A stretch of 64,000 bases of DNA, taken from Halocaridina rubra (taxonomy: Eukaryota > Arthropoda > Malacostraca > Decapoda > Atyidae). Shown here piece after piece: positions 1-12,959 of the stretch (position 1 is its first letter; every line of letters starts with the position of its first letter). The notes under the pieces are model-generated. The model ran no database searches, had not been told where the DNA came from, and saw only the letters and a list, made by a program, of their open reading frames with translations. The DNA lies in the NCBI GenBank assembly GCA_037179515.1, contig JAXCGZ010009478.1, forward strand, positions 17,501-81,500, in the 5' to 3' direction. A program made the position numbers and the translations under genes.

Positions 1-890
1 CGACTTCAAATCCTTCCTGTGGTATATAAATAATTTATTTACTAAACTTGCTTAGGGAAGATGAAAGAAGTAGTGGCATCTGGAGTGGGCTAGTTCCTGC
101 TAACTCGACAGGTATTGTGATTACATGATTGGATGTACTAGATCATTTTTACTTAGCATCTTATCCCATATACATATAACGTTCCTGCCTCCTACTAGAC
201 ACTGGCAAACTCATGATAGTTTTTGCTCAGTTTTACGTTCGGATTTTCCTCGTGACACCAACCCTCTCCATCATATTGGGATTAGACCTATACTGAGTTT
301 AGCTGGATTTTTCCCCCATGGTTGCATTATTGGTTGCTATAGATAAAATTATGTAAATAAGATACATACATACATATTCACATGGCCTCATTCCCCCTTA
401 TAAGGGGGGGGGGGTAGCCGAGCAAAGAAACACCCAGTCACCACGATCCACACATACCTCAACCACTCCTCTTTGCTCCTTGGAAAAAAGGGTTACCACA
501 TTTCCCCCCACTTCCACCCTACTTGGGTCACCCACAAGGTAGGCGTGAAATTAAGAGAAAGTTAATTTTTTTGTACTGTATTCGATCGACACCTGGCTCT
601 CACCCAGAGAGGCTCATGTTTGACCCCCGAGGAACCTGTTGTGAGACAAACACTGCCCTCTTGTGTTCAGAGACTCTCTGGGCTAGAGAACGACTTGATA
701 TACTCCCGCATTAACTTCTTTTTTGTTTAACTACTTCAGAACTTCCTTGAGTAGATAAGAAGGGAAGGGTAGAAGTGTATACCATGTTGATAGTAGACCC
801 TGTCAACTCAGCTCAGGTTCAGCGAGCACTCCCGTAAATGTAAGTGAGGGGGTAAGGGGCAGTGGCTTGGTTAAGAAATCTTTCGTGCTT
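1..890. other. No gene recognised
   Basis: Short open frames here (for example around 125-346 and 523-714) have no recognisable domain and no convincing splice context. There is a short run of G at about 403-411. Nothing else is supported. Confidence 0.5.
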
Positions 891-1088
891 AAAAAAAAAA
901 AAAAGAGCGCGCGCGTGTGTGTGTATGTGTGTTTGTGATGGGGAGGAGAGGCATTGTCAGTTTGTTGCAAAAGAATGCGAGTAATTCAGGATAAATGTCC
1001 ATTCTTGGCATTCTTTCCATCAGCGTGAATGCGAAGAATGTAAATGGTAATAGCCTGGACATGCTTTCCATTTCTCCTTTTGTGTTCA

Positions 1089-1215
<127 letters not shown>

Positions 1216-1333
1216 CTTGAGGACCGAATGAAAAGATACTGTTCCACCACTTTTTTGCACAATATTATAGGTCACAATTAGTCCTTATTTGAAAAGGGGT
1301 GGAAAAAGACATGTTTGAGCTAGGAATTAATTT

Positions 1334-1425
1334 TGGATGCCCTTCCTAGCCCCCCGCGTAGGTCAGAACCTACAATAGTCACTTCCCGACTCGCGCACAC
1401 TACCACTGAACTTTCGAGGACCCAA
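1334..1425 (-). mobile_element. tRNA-derived SINE head (family alpha)
   Basis: On the minus strand this reads like a tRNA 5' half, with an A-box-like AGTTCAGTGGTAGTG and a B-box-like GGTTCTGACCT. It is followed by a GGAAGGGCATCC core also seen in the copies at 12.4, 15.1 and 19.0 kb. It lacks complete cloverleaf pairing and is not a functional tRNA gene. The assignment rests on the tRNA-like boxes and the shared core. Confidence 0.6.
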
Positions 1426-1649
1426 GATACTGCTCCACTACTGATTCCACGTATTTAATTGGATTTTAACTGATTCTGTTTATTTGACAGGGGACACCAC
1501 ATAGTAACTACCTCTTCCTCTACTTTTTCCATATCCAATAGACTTTGCGCGAGAAAATGTTCGCGAACAACTTAAGAGAATTGAAAACGAGACCTTCTAG
1601 GTTTGAGTCACGAGTTGATCAACCAACTGCCCATCTTGAAGCTCATATG

Positions 1650-1807
<158 letters not shown>

Positions 1808-1849
1808 GTAACAGTTTAGTCTCAATGATTGACGTCCATACCACAATAT

Positions 1850-2400
1850 GTATTTACCCAATTTACCTAATTGTGTTTTCAGGGGAATGGCCAATTCTCT
1901 CTTTTTTTTAATATATATAATTATTATTGAATGTGAGTGTATTTATCTTCGCTTACCGAATCAGCGAATTTGAATTGCCAATATTTCTTACGCCTAAAAA
2001 GTACTTTATTACATCTTGCAAGAGATCCATCTTATGAAACTTTAAATGTGACCTCTTTTTCTACAGCCACCTATATCAAGGTATCTCTCCTTATCAACTC
2101 TGATAAAGTAAGGAATTAAAAACCGTTACTATACCCCCCCCTTCTTTCTTTTAGTTTCATGTTGTGTCGGTCTAACTGCTTTAGCCTTTCCTCATATCTG
2201 AAATTTCGTAATCTTCTCATCAGCTTCGTAGGATATCTTAGAACTTTCTCCAGTTTCCTTATATCATTTTTTTTTACAAGCGCAGTTTCCAGAAAAAGGT
2301 GCTGCATATTCAAGCTTAGGCCTCACATAAGTCATGTAAATATTTCTGAAAATGTCTTTGCCCATATCCCTGAAGTCCACCCATATGTGTTTTTGATATC
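1850..2400 (-). mobile_element. Degenerate LINE 3' fragment (CR1/L2-like RT C-terminus)
   Basis: The minus strand translates in broken frames to the RT C-terminal region also found at 17.5-18.0 kb (KLEKV..PTKLMRRLRNFRYEERLKQL here, [25 protein letters not shown] there). The 3' end shares TACCTAATTGTG (plus strand) with that copy. Frameshifts and stops make it non-coding. Confidence 0.7.
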
Positions 2401-2685
2401 CCGACCTCCACAGATAACAGTCGTCTTAGCAAGGCACTTTTTCATACAATTGGGACAACTTTTTGTATGCGTGCATCCTATATTCCTGTTTGTATATGAG
2501 GTTAAGAACTCTGTTATTGTCTCCTCGTGTCTAGGTCGGCTCTCCTCCTAATGAGTGAATTCCATTCATTACTGTAACTATTCTTATATTATATATGCAT
2601 AGAATTGTGTGTATGTATACATGTGTTTATATATGTATATATGAATTCTACTTTAATTATTTTACATTATTCAGTATTTGTATGG

Positions 2686-2689
<4 letters not shown>

Positions 2690-2775
<86 letters not shown>
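2690..2775. repeat. (TA)n microsatellite
   Basis: About 43 uninterrupted TA units. Confidence 0.98.
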
Positions 2776-2778
<3 letters not shown>

Positions 2779-2988
2779 AGTATGCATATTGTTTGTAAAT
2801 CATGTCATTCAAATCTTCATAAGTTTACTGAGCCACATACTGAGTGGAGGTTGAAACTAAAGCTTCCATCTTGACTACCTTTGGAAAGTCACTACCATAT
2901 TAATACTTTTCGATAATATATGATGTCCCAAAGATTTTATACTTTGAAATCTCATATTAAAAAGAACACTGGAGTACAACTTGACAAG

Positions 2989-3842
2989 TCAAAATAAAAG
3001 TTCTAACTTTGGTCTGCATAATTCTGGCGTTTCTCCTCGTCAGCATCATCTCTGGAGAAGTGTTTTGCTACATGAAGGCAAAACCAATTCTGGAAGAAAT
3101 AGCCAAAGCCCATTCTTGGTTACAAAAGCTTTATGGAGATATAGTGATCAAGGAATATACCATTGGTTTGAAGATTTTGAGGAAACTTCCAGTTCTTGGC
3201 ACACTTGACATTTTCCAGCTACCTCAGATGGAGTTGGATGAAACGCCACTGTCTTGTCTGGGTAGAATCTTCAATCTCATGCGGAAAATAGCTCCGGGAC
3301 TTGAACCCTCACTCAAATCTTTCTTGGAAATTATTGAGGATATCAGTAAAAAATGTGGAGGTCTGAAGCTCTATCACGTAGTATTTACAGTTACTGTCAA
3401 AGACCGTCTGAGCTTTCTCCCTGGATTTCATCATGTAAGAAATGCCCACAGAGACTTCAAATCACAAAAAGAAATAATTACCAAGTCATTTCTTACAGCC
3501 AGTAAGTACAATATGCATGTGAATATGATTCCTATTTTAGGACTCAATTTGGTAATACCACTCAAGGAATTTCACATTAGAAATCCTTCCACAGAAGTCT
3601 ACATCACTGAGATAGTCCTTGTATATCTCGTTATACCATTGACAGCCGTTGTCATTTCTTGGATAATTATAGTAGGAATACAAAATGCAATTGTCGTCAT
3701 ATTTAAAGCAATTATGGATTGCAGTAAATCTATTGAAAAGAATAGAAAGAAAGAACCAGAAGAAATAGAAGAAAATAAAGTATTAATTGAAATCTTGCAA
3801 AATATTTTACCCATTTCTTTGAGACCTACAATTGAAATATAA
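2989..3842 (+). CDS. Unrecognised membrane protein, probable terminal exon
   Basis: I do not recognise the protein. The frame is open from 2985 to a TAA at 3840-3842. The segment around VCIILAFLLVSIISG (from 3012) is a strongly hydrophobic signal-peptide or membrane stretch but has no ATG before it in the open frame, so an upstream coding exon is likely, with a weak acceptor at 2987-2988. If translation started here instead, the first in-frame ATG is 3072 and would delete most of that stretch. A second hydrophobic segment of about 35 residues lies near 3600-3707. It is followed by a basic and acidic tail (KSIEKNRKKEPEEIEENK). Cysteines are few and no catalytic motif is visible. The composition looks like a real gene rather than a transposon. 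It could also be a processed pseudogene that happens to be open. Confidence 0.45.
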
Positions 3843-4269
3843 AGAGGAAGTTTTGTCATACCTGAAGCAATGAAGTATTTCAAGAGGGAGTGGCTTAGCA
3901 AAGCTCTTAATCCTATACAAACTGAAACACTGGGGGGAAAAAGCATAAAGAAGCAAATACATAATTTTGTGTCTTAACTTTAATTTCCATTTTTTTGTCC
4001 TCTCTCTTGAAACATGAGCTCTCATTCTTTGAATTCCATTTCTCTTTGCATACTTTTTTTTTTTTTTGGCAATGGATGACGTTGTTTTGAATCAATATAT
4101 TATTTTTCTACTTTTGTTTGTATATACTTTTGTTTGTTTTGTTTGTTTACATGAAAAATACATAAATAAGACAGGGCATCATAATACAAAAATATTTTTT
4201 CCATTATTTCGCAAAGGAAAATATGATAAATACATATTTTTAGCTTTTACATAAAAAAAAAAATATTTT

Positions 4270-4445
4270 AGTAACTATGACTCCAGGACAGACAAGAAAA
4301 TTGCCCTCATCGTGCCCTATCTCCAAGAAAACATTGAGACGAAGAAAAAGTAGAAGCTTAAGAGCAAGGCAGAAAAAAAGAGAATGACAAACAATAGGAG
4401 GAGAACAGGCTTAAAGTATTGTCGAAGTAATGAAGATCTAGCCAC
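4270..4445 (-). mobile_element. Jockey-like LINE 3' tail fragment
   Basis: The plus strand runs GACTCCAGGACAG..AAAATTGCCCTCATCG..AAAACATTGAGACGA, matching the 3' tail of the long copy at 21.5-24.7 kb at moderate identity. A short A-rich run (plus-strand reading) precedes it. Only the non-coding 3' end and the last codons are represented. Confidence 0.75.
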
Positions 4446-4945
4446 TTCAGTTTAGATCCTGAACTAATCAACGAGAAAGTTAGAACATTTAATTCTTTAG
4501 AATTCGTTGTTTTCTGGCTAGAGTCAAAATTAAGACTTCTAAAGTTTAAACGAAACTAATTACTTCAACTATACCAGTTAGTACAGCATAGGTAATTAGA
4601 ATGGTATTGAGTAAGTGATTGTTTGACTTGGTTTTCCAAAAAAGGGGAACTTTCTTTCGCCTCTCCCCCTCCCTCCTTAGTTGTAGCTGTTGTCACCTTG
4701 TGAGGGGTTAAGCTAAATGGGTGACTAGGTAAGTGAGAGGATATGTACAACCAGATTTGCATAATTATGGAAACCCCCTCTCAATTTCCCTTTTCTCTAA
4801 AGGGAGGGGGTTTCTTTATGAAACCCCTCTCCACTTTTATCAATCAGTTTTCAGTCTGGATGTAGATCCTTGGACTGTCATTTTGAGATGGAATATATCA
4901 TTGCAGTAATGCAAAGATATTCTCATCATAACTGAATGCATAAGA

Positions 4946-5116
<171 letters not shown>

Positions 5117-5288
5117 CTTTAAATGATACTATAATGTGTAACTCAGATAAGAGTTTGAAAGGATAAATCAGGCTCAATATATTCAATTGAATGATTATGA
5201 ACTTAATGATATTTCACAAAATATACATTAATTCCTTCTTCCTCTGAAGTTCTATATTTGCTTGTGAGATGTGACCTGTGGCAAGATC

Positions 5289-5419
<131 letters not shown>

Positions 5420-5544
5420 TGTATGTTTGTGCGTGCGTGCGTGCGTGCGTGCGTGTGTTTGTGTAAGGAAGCCCATCAGTGAAACAAAACATAAAAAAAT
5501 TAACGCTATATTTCGGGTCCTATCTGGACCCTTTCTCAAGCACA

Positions 5545-5856
5545 AGTACAGCAACTACTTTTTTCCATTCACCACCAGACTCTGGAACTTTCTTCCTCCT
5601 TCTGTCTTTCCTAATTCTTATGACTTATCTGCCTTCAAAAAGCGAATCCATCATCATCTTAGGGACTAATCCTACCAAATCTCTGGGTCCTCAGTACTTC
5701 GACTATGCTTTCAATCTGTTCCTTTCCTATTGTGTATTATTCTTTATTTCTGCCTTGTCCTCAAACTTATGTTTTTCTTCGTCTCAATGTTTTCTTGGTG
5801 CCCAGGCCTGAGGAGGGTAATTTTCTTGCCTGCCCTAGTGTCACAATTCAAAAAAG
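5545..5856 (+). mobile_element. Jockey-like LINE 3' tail (left arm of a palindrome)
   Basis: Encodes the last residues of the ORF2-type protein ([29 protein letters not shown]) and the 3' untranslated tail ending GTGTCACAATTC followed by A-rich sequence. It abuts a TA tract. The same arrangement appears inverted at 6979-7320. Confidence 0.85.
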
Positions 5857-6850
<994 letters not shown>

Positions 6851-6859
6851 AAATATGAG

Positions 6860-6975
<116 letters not shown>

Positions 6976-6978
6976 CTT

Positions 6979-9165
6979 TTCTTTTCTTTTTTAATTGTGA
7001 CACTAGGACATGCAAGAAAATTACCCTCCTCAGGCCTGGGCACCAAGAAAACATCGAGACGAATAAAAGTATAAGGCTAAGGACAAGGCAGAAATAAGGA
7101 ATGATACACAATAGGAAAGGAACAGAATGAAAGCATAGTCGAAGTACTGAGGACCTAGAGATTTGGTAGGATTAGTCCCCAAGATGATGATGGAGTCGCT
7201 TTTTGAAGGAAGATAAATCATAATAATTAGCAAAGACATAAGGAGGGAGAAAGTTCTAAAGTGTGCTGGTGAATGGAAATAAAGCAGTCGCTGCACTGAC
7301 CAATCCATGAGCAACAAATCGTCACACAGTACTTGTGAGACGAGGCCACTTGACGAGTGTTACACAGCCTCGACAGCGGGGAAAGGGATGCAACTCGCCA
7401 ACTTATCAGAGCAGCAATGGAAGTAGTAACGACAGAAAAGAGAAAGGAATGATACCTTATGGCGAAGATAAAGAGAATCCAGATAAGAAATAAGAGAAGG
7501 GTCATTGATGAGTCTGATTGCCTTAGATTTAAGGATATCAAGGAGCTAAGTGTAGGAGGCACCACCACAGATGTGCGAGCTTTATTCTAAGCAGGGAATA
7601 CTGCTCACATTAGACATTTATAGATTTTAAGTAACTGAAGAGTGGAAAAGTAATGACAAAAACGAAACAGAAATCTAAATTTTTTAGATGCATACTTAGA
7701 AATTTGGATTATGTAACCATTCCAGGCAATATAGAGGCTAACTGATTCCCAATACAGTATTAAGAGGGTAAATTTTATTAGTTCCGAAAACAATATGGTT
7801 CTCAGGAGGAGAAGAAGATGAAGAAATAGCCGGGAACTGTGTCTTAGAGGTATTGAATATAATTAAGTTTTGAGTGCCCCACTCAGATACTCCCCCCCGT
7901 AAATCAGAATTGAGCATTGAAGAAAGAGTAATACAAGACTGATTACAAGTAGCATATGAAGGTAGTGAAGAGAAGGTAGAGGAGAAATGAAGGGTAGAAT
8001 CGTCGGCAAAGGCGTGGAGAAGAGAGAAGGAAGGGGACTGAAGGAGTTCATTGATGAGAAGGAACAGAGCTTTGTGGAACACTACATATAACTGGGAATG
8101 AACTCTATGTTGCTCCTCAGCAATCACAGACGATATAAAATAGTCAGAGAGAATATTTGTAATTAGAGAAAAGAGGGAAGGAGTAGAGCCATAAGCAGGG
8201 AGTTTGGCCAACAAATCCTTTTGCCACACTTTGTCAAAAGCCTTGGAGATATCAAGGGCAATGACAAAGGATTCCTTATAGTTCATCAGGGAAGATGATC
8301 ATACATGAATAAGATACGATAGTAGGTTACCAGTATATCTTGCCTTGTGAAAACTGCACTGGTGATTGGAGATAAGCAATTTGGATTCAAGATGTTACAA
8401 GAAGTGGAAATTGAGCAAAGTTAGAATACTTGAGCAATAGCAGAGGTCAGGGCAATAGGTTGGTAGTTGGACTGGATGGAGGGGTCATCCATCTCAGGAA
8501 CAGTCTGAACTATAGCATGCTTCCAAGATGAAGGATAGATACAGGTTGGGAGATTGTGGCGAAAGAGACAGCAAAGCATGGGATCCAGTTCATTTGCAAA
8601 CTCTTTAAGGAAACCTGCAAGGATACCATTGGGTCCGGATGCATTTTTCGTCTCTAGAGAGCAAAGAACCATATGGACTTTACACGAAGAACGAATAAAG
8701 GAAGGCATAGGGTTGGAGTGAGGTAAAGTGCGAGGAACAGGTACACTGGAATTGCTCACAAAAGAATTGGCAGAAAGATGAGAGCCAAAGAGAGTGGATT
8801 TGTCATTGGGAGAGCAAACTATAGAACCATCAGGACGAATAAGATGGGGAAAGCTTGAGTTACAACAATTTTTGGAGAGCTTTTTGGCTAAAGACCAGCC
8901 ATTTATTAGTTGGAGAGGAATTAAGGTCATCAACTTTCCTTCTTAAAAAGGAAGCTTCAGAGCTTCGAATATGAGAAGAGCAGTAATTCCTAGCTGAACT
9001 AAAAGCAGAGCAACTTAAGTCACAGGGAGAGGATTGCTATGACTGGTATGCCCAACTTTGGCCTGAATAGCCATTGAGCAGGCACGGTCAAACCAAGGAT
9101 AAGGGAGAGAGAACGTTTTTATAGAGGAGGGGATGGACGCCCATGAATATGATGTGTAACATTAA
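6979..9165 (-). mobile_element. Degenerate Jockey-like LINE, 5'-truncated
   Basis: Minus-strand frames at 7738-8286 and 8421-8933 encode pieces of the same RT found intact at 21.7-24.7 kb. Visible pieces are ESFVIALDISKAFDKVW (RT motif A), HAFADDSTLHFSS (motif C, catalytic FADD) and RSLETKNASGPNGI-like sequence. Several frameshifts and stops break it. The copy stops just short of the endonuclease domain (about 9150) and its poly(A)-like 3' end abuts the TA tract at 6973. It is a dead copy about 2.2 kb long. Confidence 0.88.
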
Positions 9166-9829
9166 AAAAGAGAAAGAACCGAGTCTCTGGATTTGCTTCC
9201 GTATTTTTTAATCTGTTTGTATCATTCACTGCAGAGCTGAAATCGTGATTTTGGGATTTCATTGCATTTTCTCATATTATGTACTGTATCACTTTTGATA
9301 ACCTGCAACGATGCCTGCTAAAACGCATAGCCTGGGATGATACAAACAAATTAAGAAACAGGATAGCAAATCCAGAGGCATAATGGTGACTCTTATCAAA
9401 GAAGTTACAAATCTTATTCTAAGGAGAACCAGCATGAAAATTTTCATGACTAATGAATGGAAGAAAAAAATATTAGACGTAAAAATCAGAATTGTAAACA
9501 CATCAGAAGTATAAAAAGAAATGTTGTATATTTGTACTATGAAAAACGAGTGAATAGTTCTTAACATGATTTCCAAGTCTGCTTCATCTCAAATCTGAGC
9601 CGAGCAGTTTTTATTTCTTTTATTTGGCAGTCTGGAGTAATAATGATGCTTGCATTATTTAGTTTCCTTATATTTCAGCTCAGTCCTTAGCCGAATGCTT
9701 TTTATATTTCGATTTAATAATAATACAAATAATAAACGATATTGCCTTACATCTGCCAAACAAGGGAATTTCAATCTAAAACTATCAAGGTAGTAAGGAA
9801 TTAATGTAATCTGTAATTCTACAGCTTAG

Positions 9830-12215
9830 GACCACATGGAAAAAAAGAGGAAGAAGAAGAAGCAACAAAATTTTCAGTGTCTAACAGAAAGGAATAAACA
9901 AAAAGGAGGAAGAAGAAATGGAAGTTTATGATGACATGGGAAACAAAATGGATAGTATGTCAATACCTATCAAAATGAACGAATTCTGGACCACCATTTA
10001 TAGAAAACATGAAAATAATATCAATACTGTATGGAATGATGATATAAAGGAAACTTACTCTAAGGAATTAAATAAAAAAGAAAGGAACCCAAAAATAGAA
10101 TATAAAAAAATGGAGAAGGTACAAAGTATCCCCATAGATCTAGAACACCATGATATCCTGAAGGTTGAGACAAAGCGAGAGGGAGATGGATTCTTAAGGC
10201 TACTATATAAACAGGAAGAAAAATGTCAAAACTTCCCTGCACAACTTATGGAACATAGGGATATGCTGGATGGTGAGATAGAGTGGCAGAGAGGAGGACC
10301 AATGAAATGGGAAAACTGGAATAGTGATGAAGTGAGCAAGATGTTGAGTAAAATAAAGGCAAATAAACAACCAGGCCCAGATAGAATAAAAGGGGAAATA
10401 ATAAAGTGGCAAAAAGGAAACCCAGCATGTCTAGATATGTTGACAGAATGCTTGAATAATGCCACAATGAATAATGAAATACCAGATGACTGGAGGAGGT
10501 AAAAAACGACTATGATCCCGAAGTCAAAATGACCAAAAATAAAAGAATACATACCTATTGCCCTTACAAACAATGGGTATAAACTACTTATGAGTCTAGT
10601 GAAAGAAAAGGTTGTAGAACATATAATATCGAGAGGTGAGATGAGCGAGGTACAAGCAGGATTTACGTCAGGAAGGAGACTGGAAGACAATCTGTTCATA
10701 TTGGAATACAGGTATAGAGAACAGCAAAGAAAGAAAACAAGAGCTCCTGGTGACAGCAATTGATTTTAAAAAGGCATTCGACTCGGTGGAAAGGAGAGCA
10801 TTGATAAGGGCACTGAAAAAATATGGATGTCACCCAATGATTATAGATATAATAGCGAACATATACACAAACGATGTGACAGAAATATATATATGGGAAC
10901 GAAGATGTGGCAGTAAGCAATGGAATAAGACAAGGGTGTACAGGCTCACCTTTGCTGTTCATACTGATTGTAAACCTGATAATAGAAAGAATATTGAAAA
11001 GTACTATGGGCTTCAAAGATAATAACCTATACATACCGGTACTCTTCTTTGCCGACGATGGCCTGATGCTGTCAAACTGCAGAAGAGAAATGGAGCAAAT
11101 GATAGATTTATTAATGGAGGTTTCTGTAAGTTGTGGTCTGAACATTAACAAATAAAAGAGCCATTGTATGATCATAAATAGAAAAAATGAAAAACCTAAC
11201 AGCATAAGAGATATCAGTGTGGTGACAGAAATAAGTTACTTAGGAATGAAAATAACCGAAAAGAAAGCCCATATGAAAGAACACAAAATAGAAAAAGCAA
11301 GAAAAATGGTAGGATTAACCTTCTCAGTGATAGCAAGGTCATGCAATGGAGTCCTAATTGGTAAAACATATTGGAAATGTGTGGTATTACCGAGCATTCT
11401 GATAGGTAGTGGAGTAATGATCCGGAGTAAAGAGGAGCTTAAGAAACTACAAAGGATAGAAAATATGGTTTGGAGGCATATACTGGGAACACCAGGATAT
11501 GTCGCAGTCGAAGCGCTACGGGGAGTCATGGGATGCTCCACGATGGAAGAGAGAGACATAAGATATAAAATAGGGTATGCAAAACACAGAAGGAAAACAT
11601 GAATTGCTAAAAGATATATTAACAGAGACGAAAGAGGAGGTAAATATCGGAGGAGAGCCAGAACTAAAAGAAATAAAACAGGAAAGTATTAAAAAGAAAA
11701 TCAGTAAATGGGGAGAGGAGAAGTGGAGAATGGATATGGAGAAAAAAATCTACCTTGCATATATACCGAAGAAATAAGAAGAATATAAAGGAAGAAGAAA
11801 TATATGATAACTCGTACAAAGCAATATTGATGTTCAGATGTAGATCCAATTCACTTCAACTGAACTGGAAAAAAAAAAAAACATTTACTGGAGAAGTTGG
11901 GAAATGCGACATATGTGATTCAGAAGAGGAAGAAACATGGGAACATTTCATTATAAAATGTCAAGCACTACAAAAGACCAGAAGAAAATATGGAGTAACA
12001 GAAAACACGATAGTAGAAGATATGCTATTGTTTGAACCCTCAACAGAGGAAAAAGTCTTAAAATACCAGAACTTGGTTGAAGAACTGTGGAAGCAAAGAC
12101 AGTTAAAAAGAACAGACCAGACCAATAAATAAAGACCAAAACAGGAAAAGAAAGCACGGCCGTTATAAAGGCAGTGGTGCTAAACCCATCAGTATCAGTA
12201 CAGAAGAAGAAGAAT
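9830..12215 (+). mobile_element. Degenerate LINE with RT and C-terminal CCHC motif
   Basis: Broken plus-strand frames cover an RT. Visible pieces are KANKQPGPDRIKGEIIK, AIDFKKAFDSVERRAL (motif A, about 10760), SNGIRQGCTGSPLLF (motif B, about 10917), FFADDGLML (motif C, about 11047) and SYLGMKITEK. Near 11905-11960 the C-terminal KCDICDSEEEETWEHFIIKC gives a CX2C-H-C knuckle like those at the end of several LINE ORF2 proteins. A stop follows 10500, a frameshift lies near 10740, another near 10900, a stop near 11155, and more frameshifts near 11590 and 11750. No endonuclease domain was found upstream. It differs from the Jockey-like family and its clade is unresolved. The ends appear to be GAAGAAGAA-type runs at both sides. 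Confidence 0.8.
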
Positions 12216-12439
12216 CAGGTTGTGTGGTGAGTGGTATGGAATTCTCAGTTGTTTTATTTATTACGTAATTGCAACAAGATGGGTTGTAATATCCTTTATT
12301 AATATTCTAGCTCGTGGGAATGCAGGTCCATATCACTTTGTGTTCAGAAATGCTGAGAAATGACATATTGGCTTATGTTCCCTCATAAACTCGAGGGGGA
12401 CCTTTAGACATGAGCTAAGAATGGGTTTAGTAGAAGTAT

Positions 12440-12585
12440 GTACATGACATGTGGGAACCGCGGTACTGTAGTAGTTAGAATACTCGACCCCATCGTGGGG
12501 CATTAAGAAGGGCATACTGGCATAATGCCCAGGATTCAAGTCTGTCGAACCCCATTATGAGAATTAAAATGTAAAAAAAAAAAAA
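12440..12585 (+). mobile_element. tRNA-derived SINE (family alpha) with poly(A)
   Basis: GTGGGAACCGCGGTACTGTA starts a tRNA-like head. An AAGAAGGGCATACTGGC core and a poly(A) tail near 12572-12584 follow. It resembles the 15.1 and 19.0 kb copies. Confidence 0.6.
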
Positions 12586-12589
12586 GACA

Positions 12590-12950
12590 TGAAACCTGAG
12601 CTTAAATATGCAGCTCTTTCCATTAATTTTCCCCCGGAAAACATATTAACAACATAGAGGTAGTTCAAAGACATGCTATGAAAATGATGACAGGTAGCCA
12701 TCACAGCTCTGAGCTAGGACTGAAGGAGTACCTTACAAAGGCAAAACTGGAAAAGGGGAAATAAAAAGACGGTTTTAAATTCTTCCATGGGTTTGACTTG
12801 ATAAGCAATATTCTGATATGGGTGGCACTTGAACTAGAGGTTACAGTTCGACGTTTTCTAAGAAATCTTATATGCAGTCTTTAAAAAAGTATTTAGACGC
12901 ACGGTATCATCTCAGAGTTGTATATATGTTACTGACAGCGTGACTTGAAT
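12590..12950 (+). mobile_element. Degenerate LINE RT C-terminal fragment (CR1/L2-like)
   Basis: Plus-strand frames contain MKPELKYAA, VVQRHAMKM, and FKFFHGFDLI followed by similar residues. These match the 17.5-18.0 kb copy ([27 protein letters not shown]). Stops and frameshifts are frequent. Confidence 0.65.
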
Positions 12951-12959
12951 AAAAACAGA

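Noticed and set aside
4769..4816. Transcription terminator-like hairpin (AAACCCCCTC..GAGGGGGTTT)
   Set aside because: It is a short inverted repeat in eukaryotic non-coding DNA with no gene ending there.
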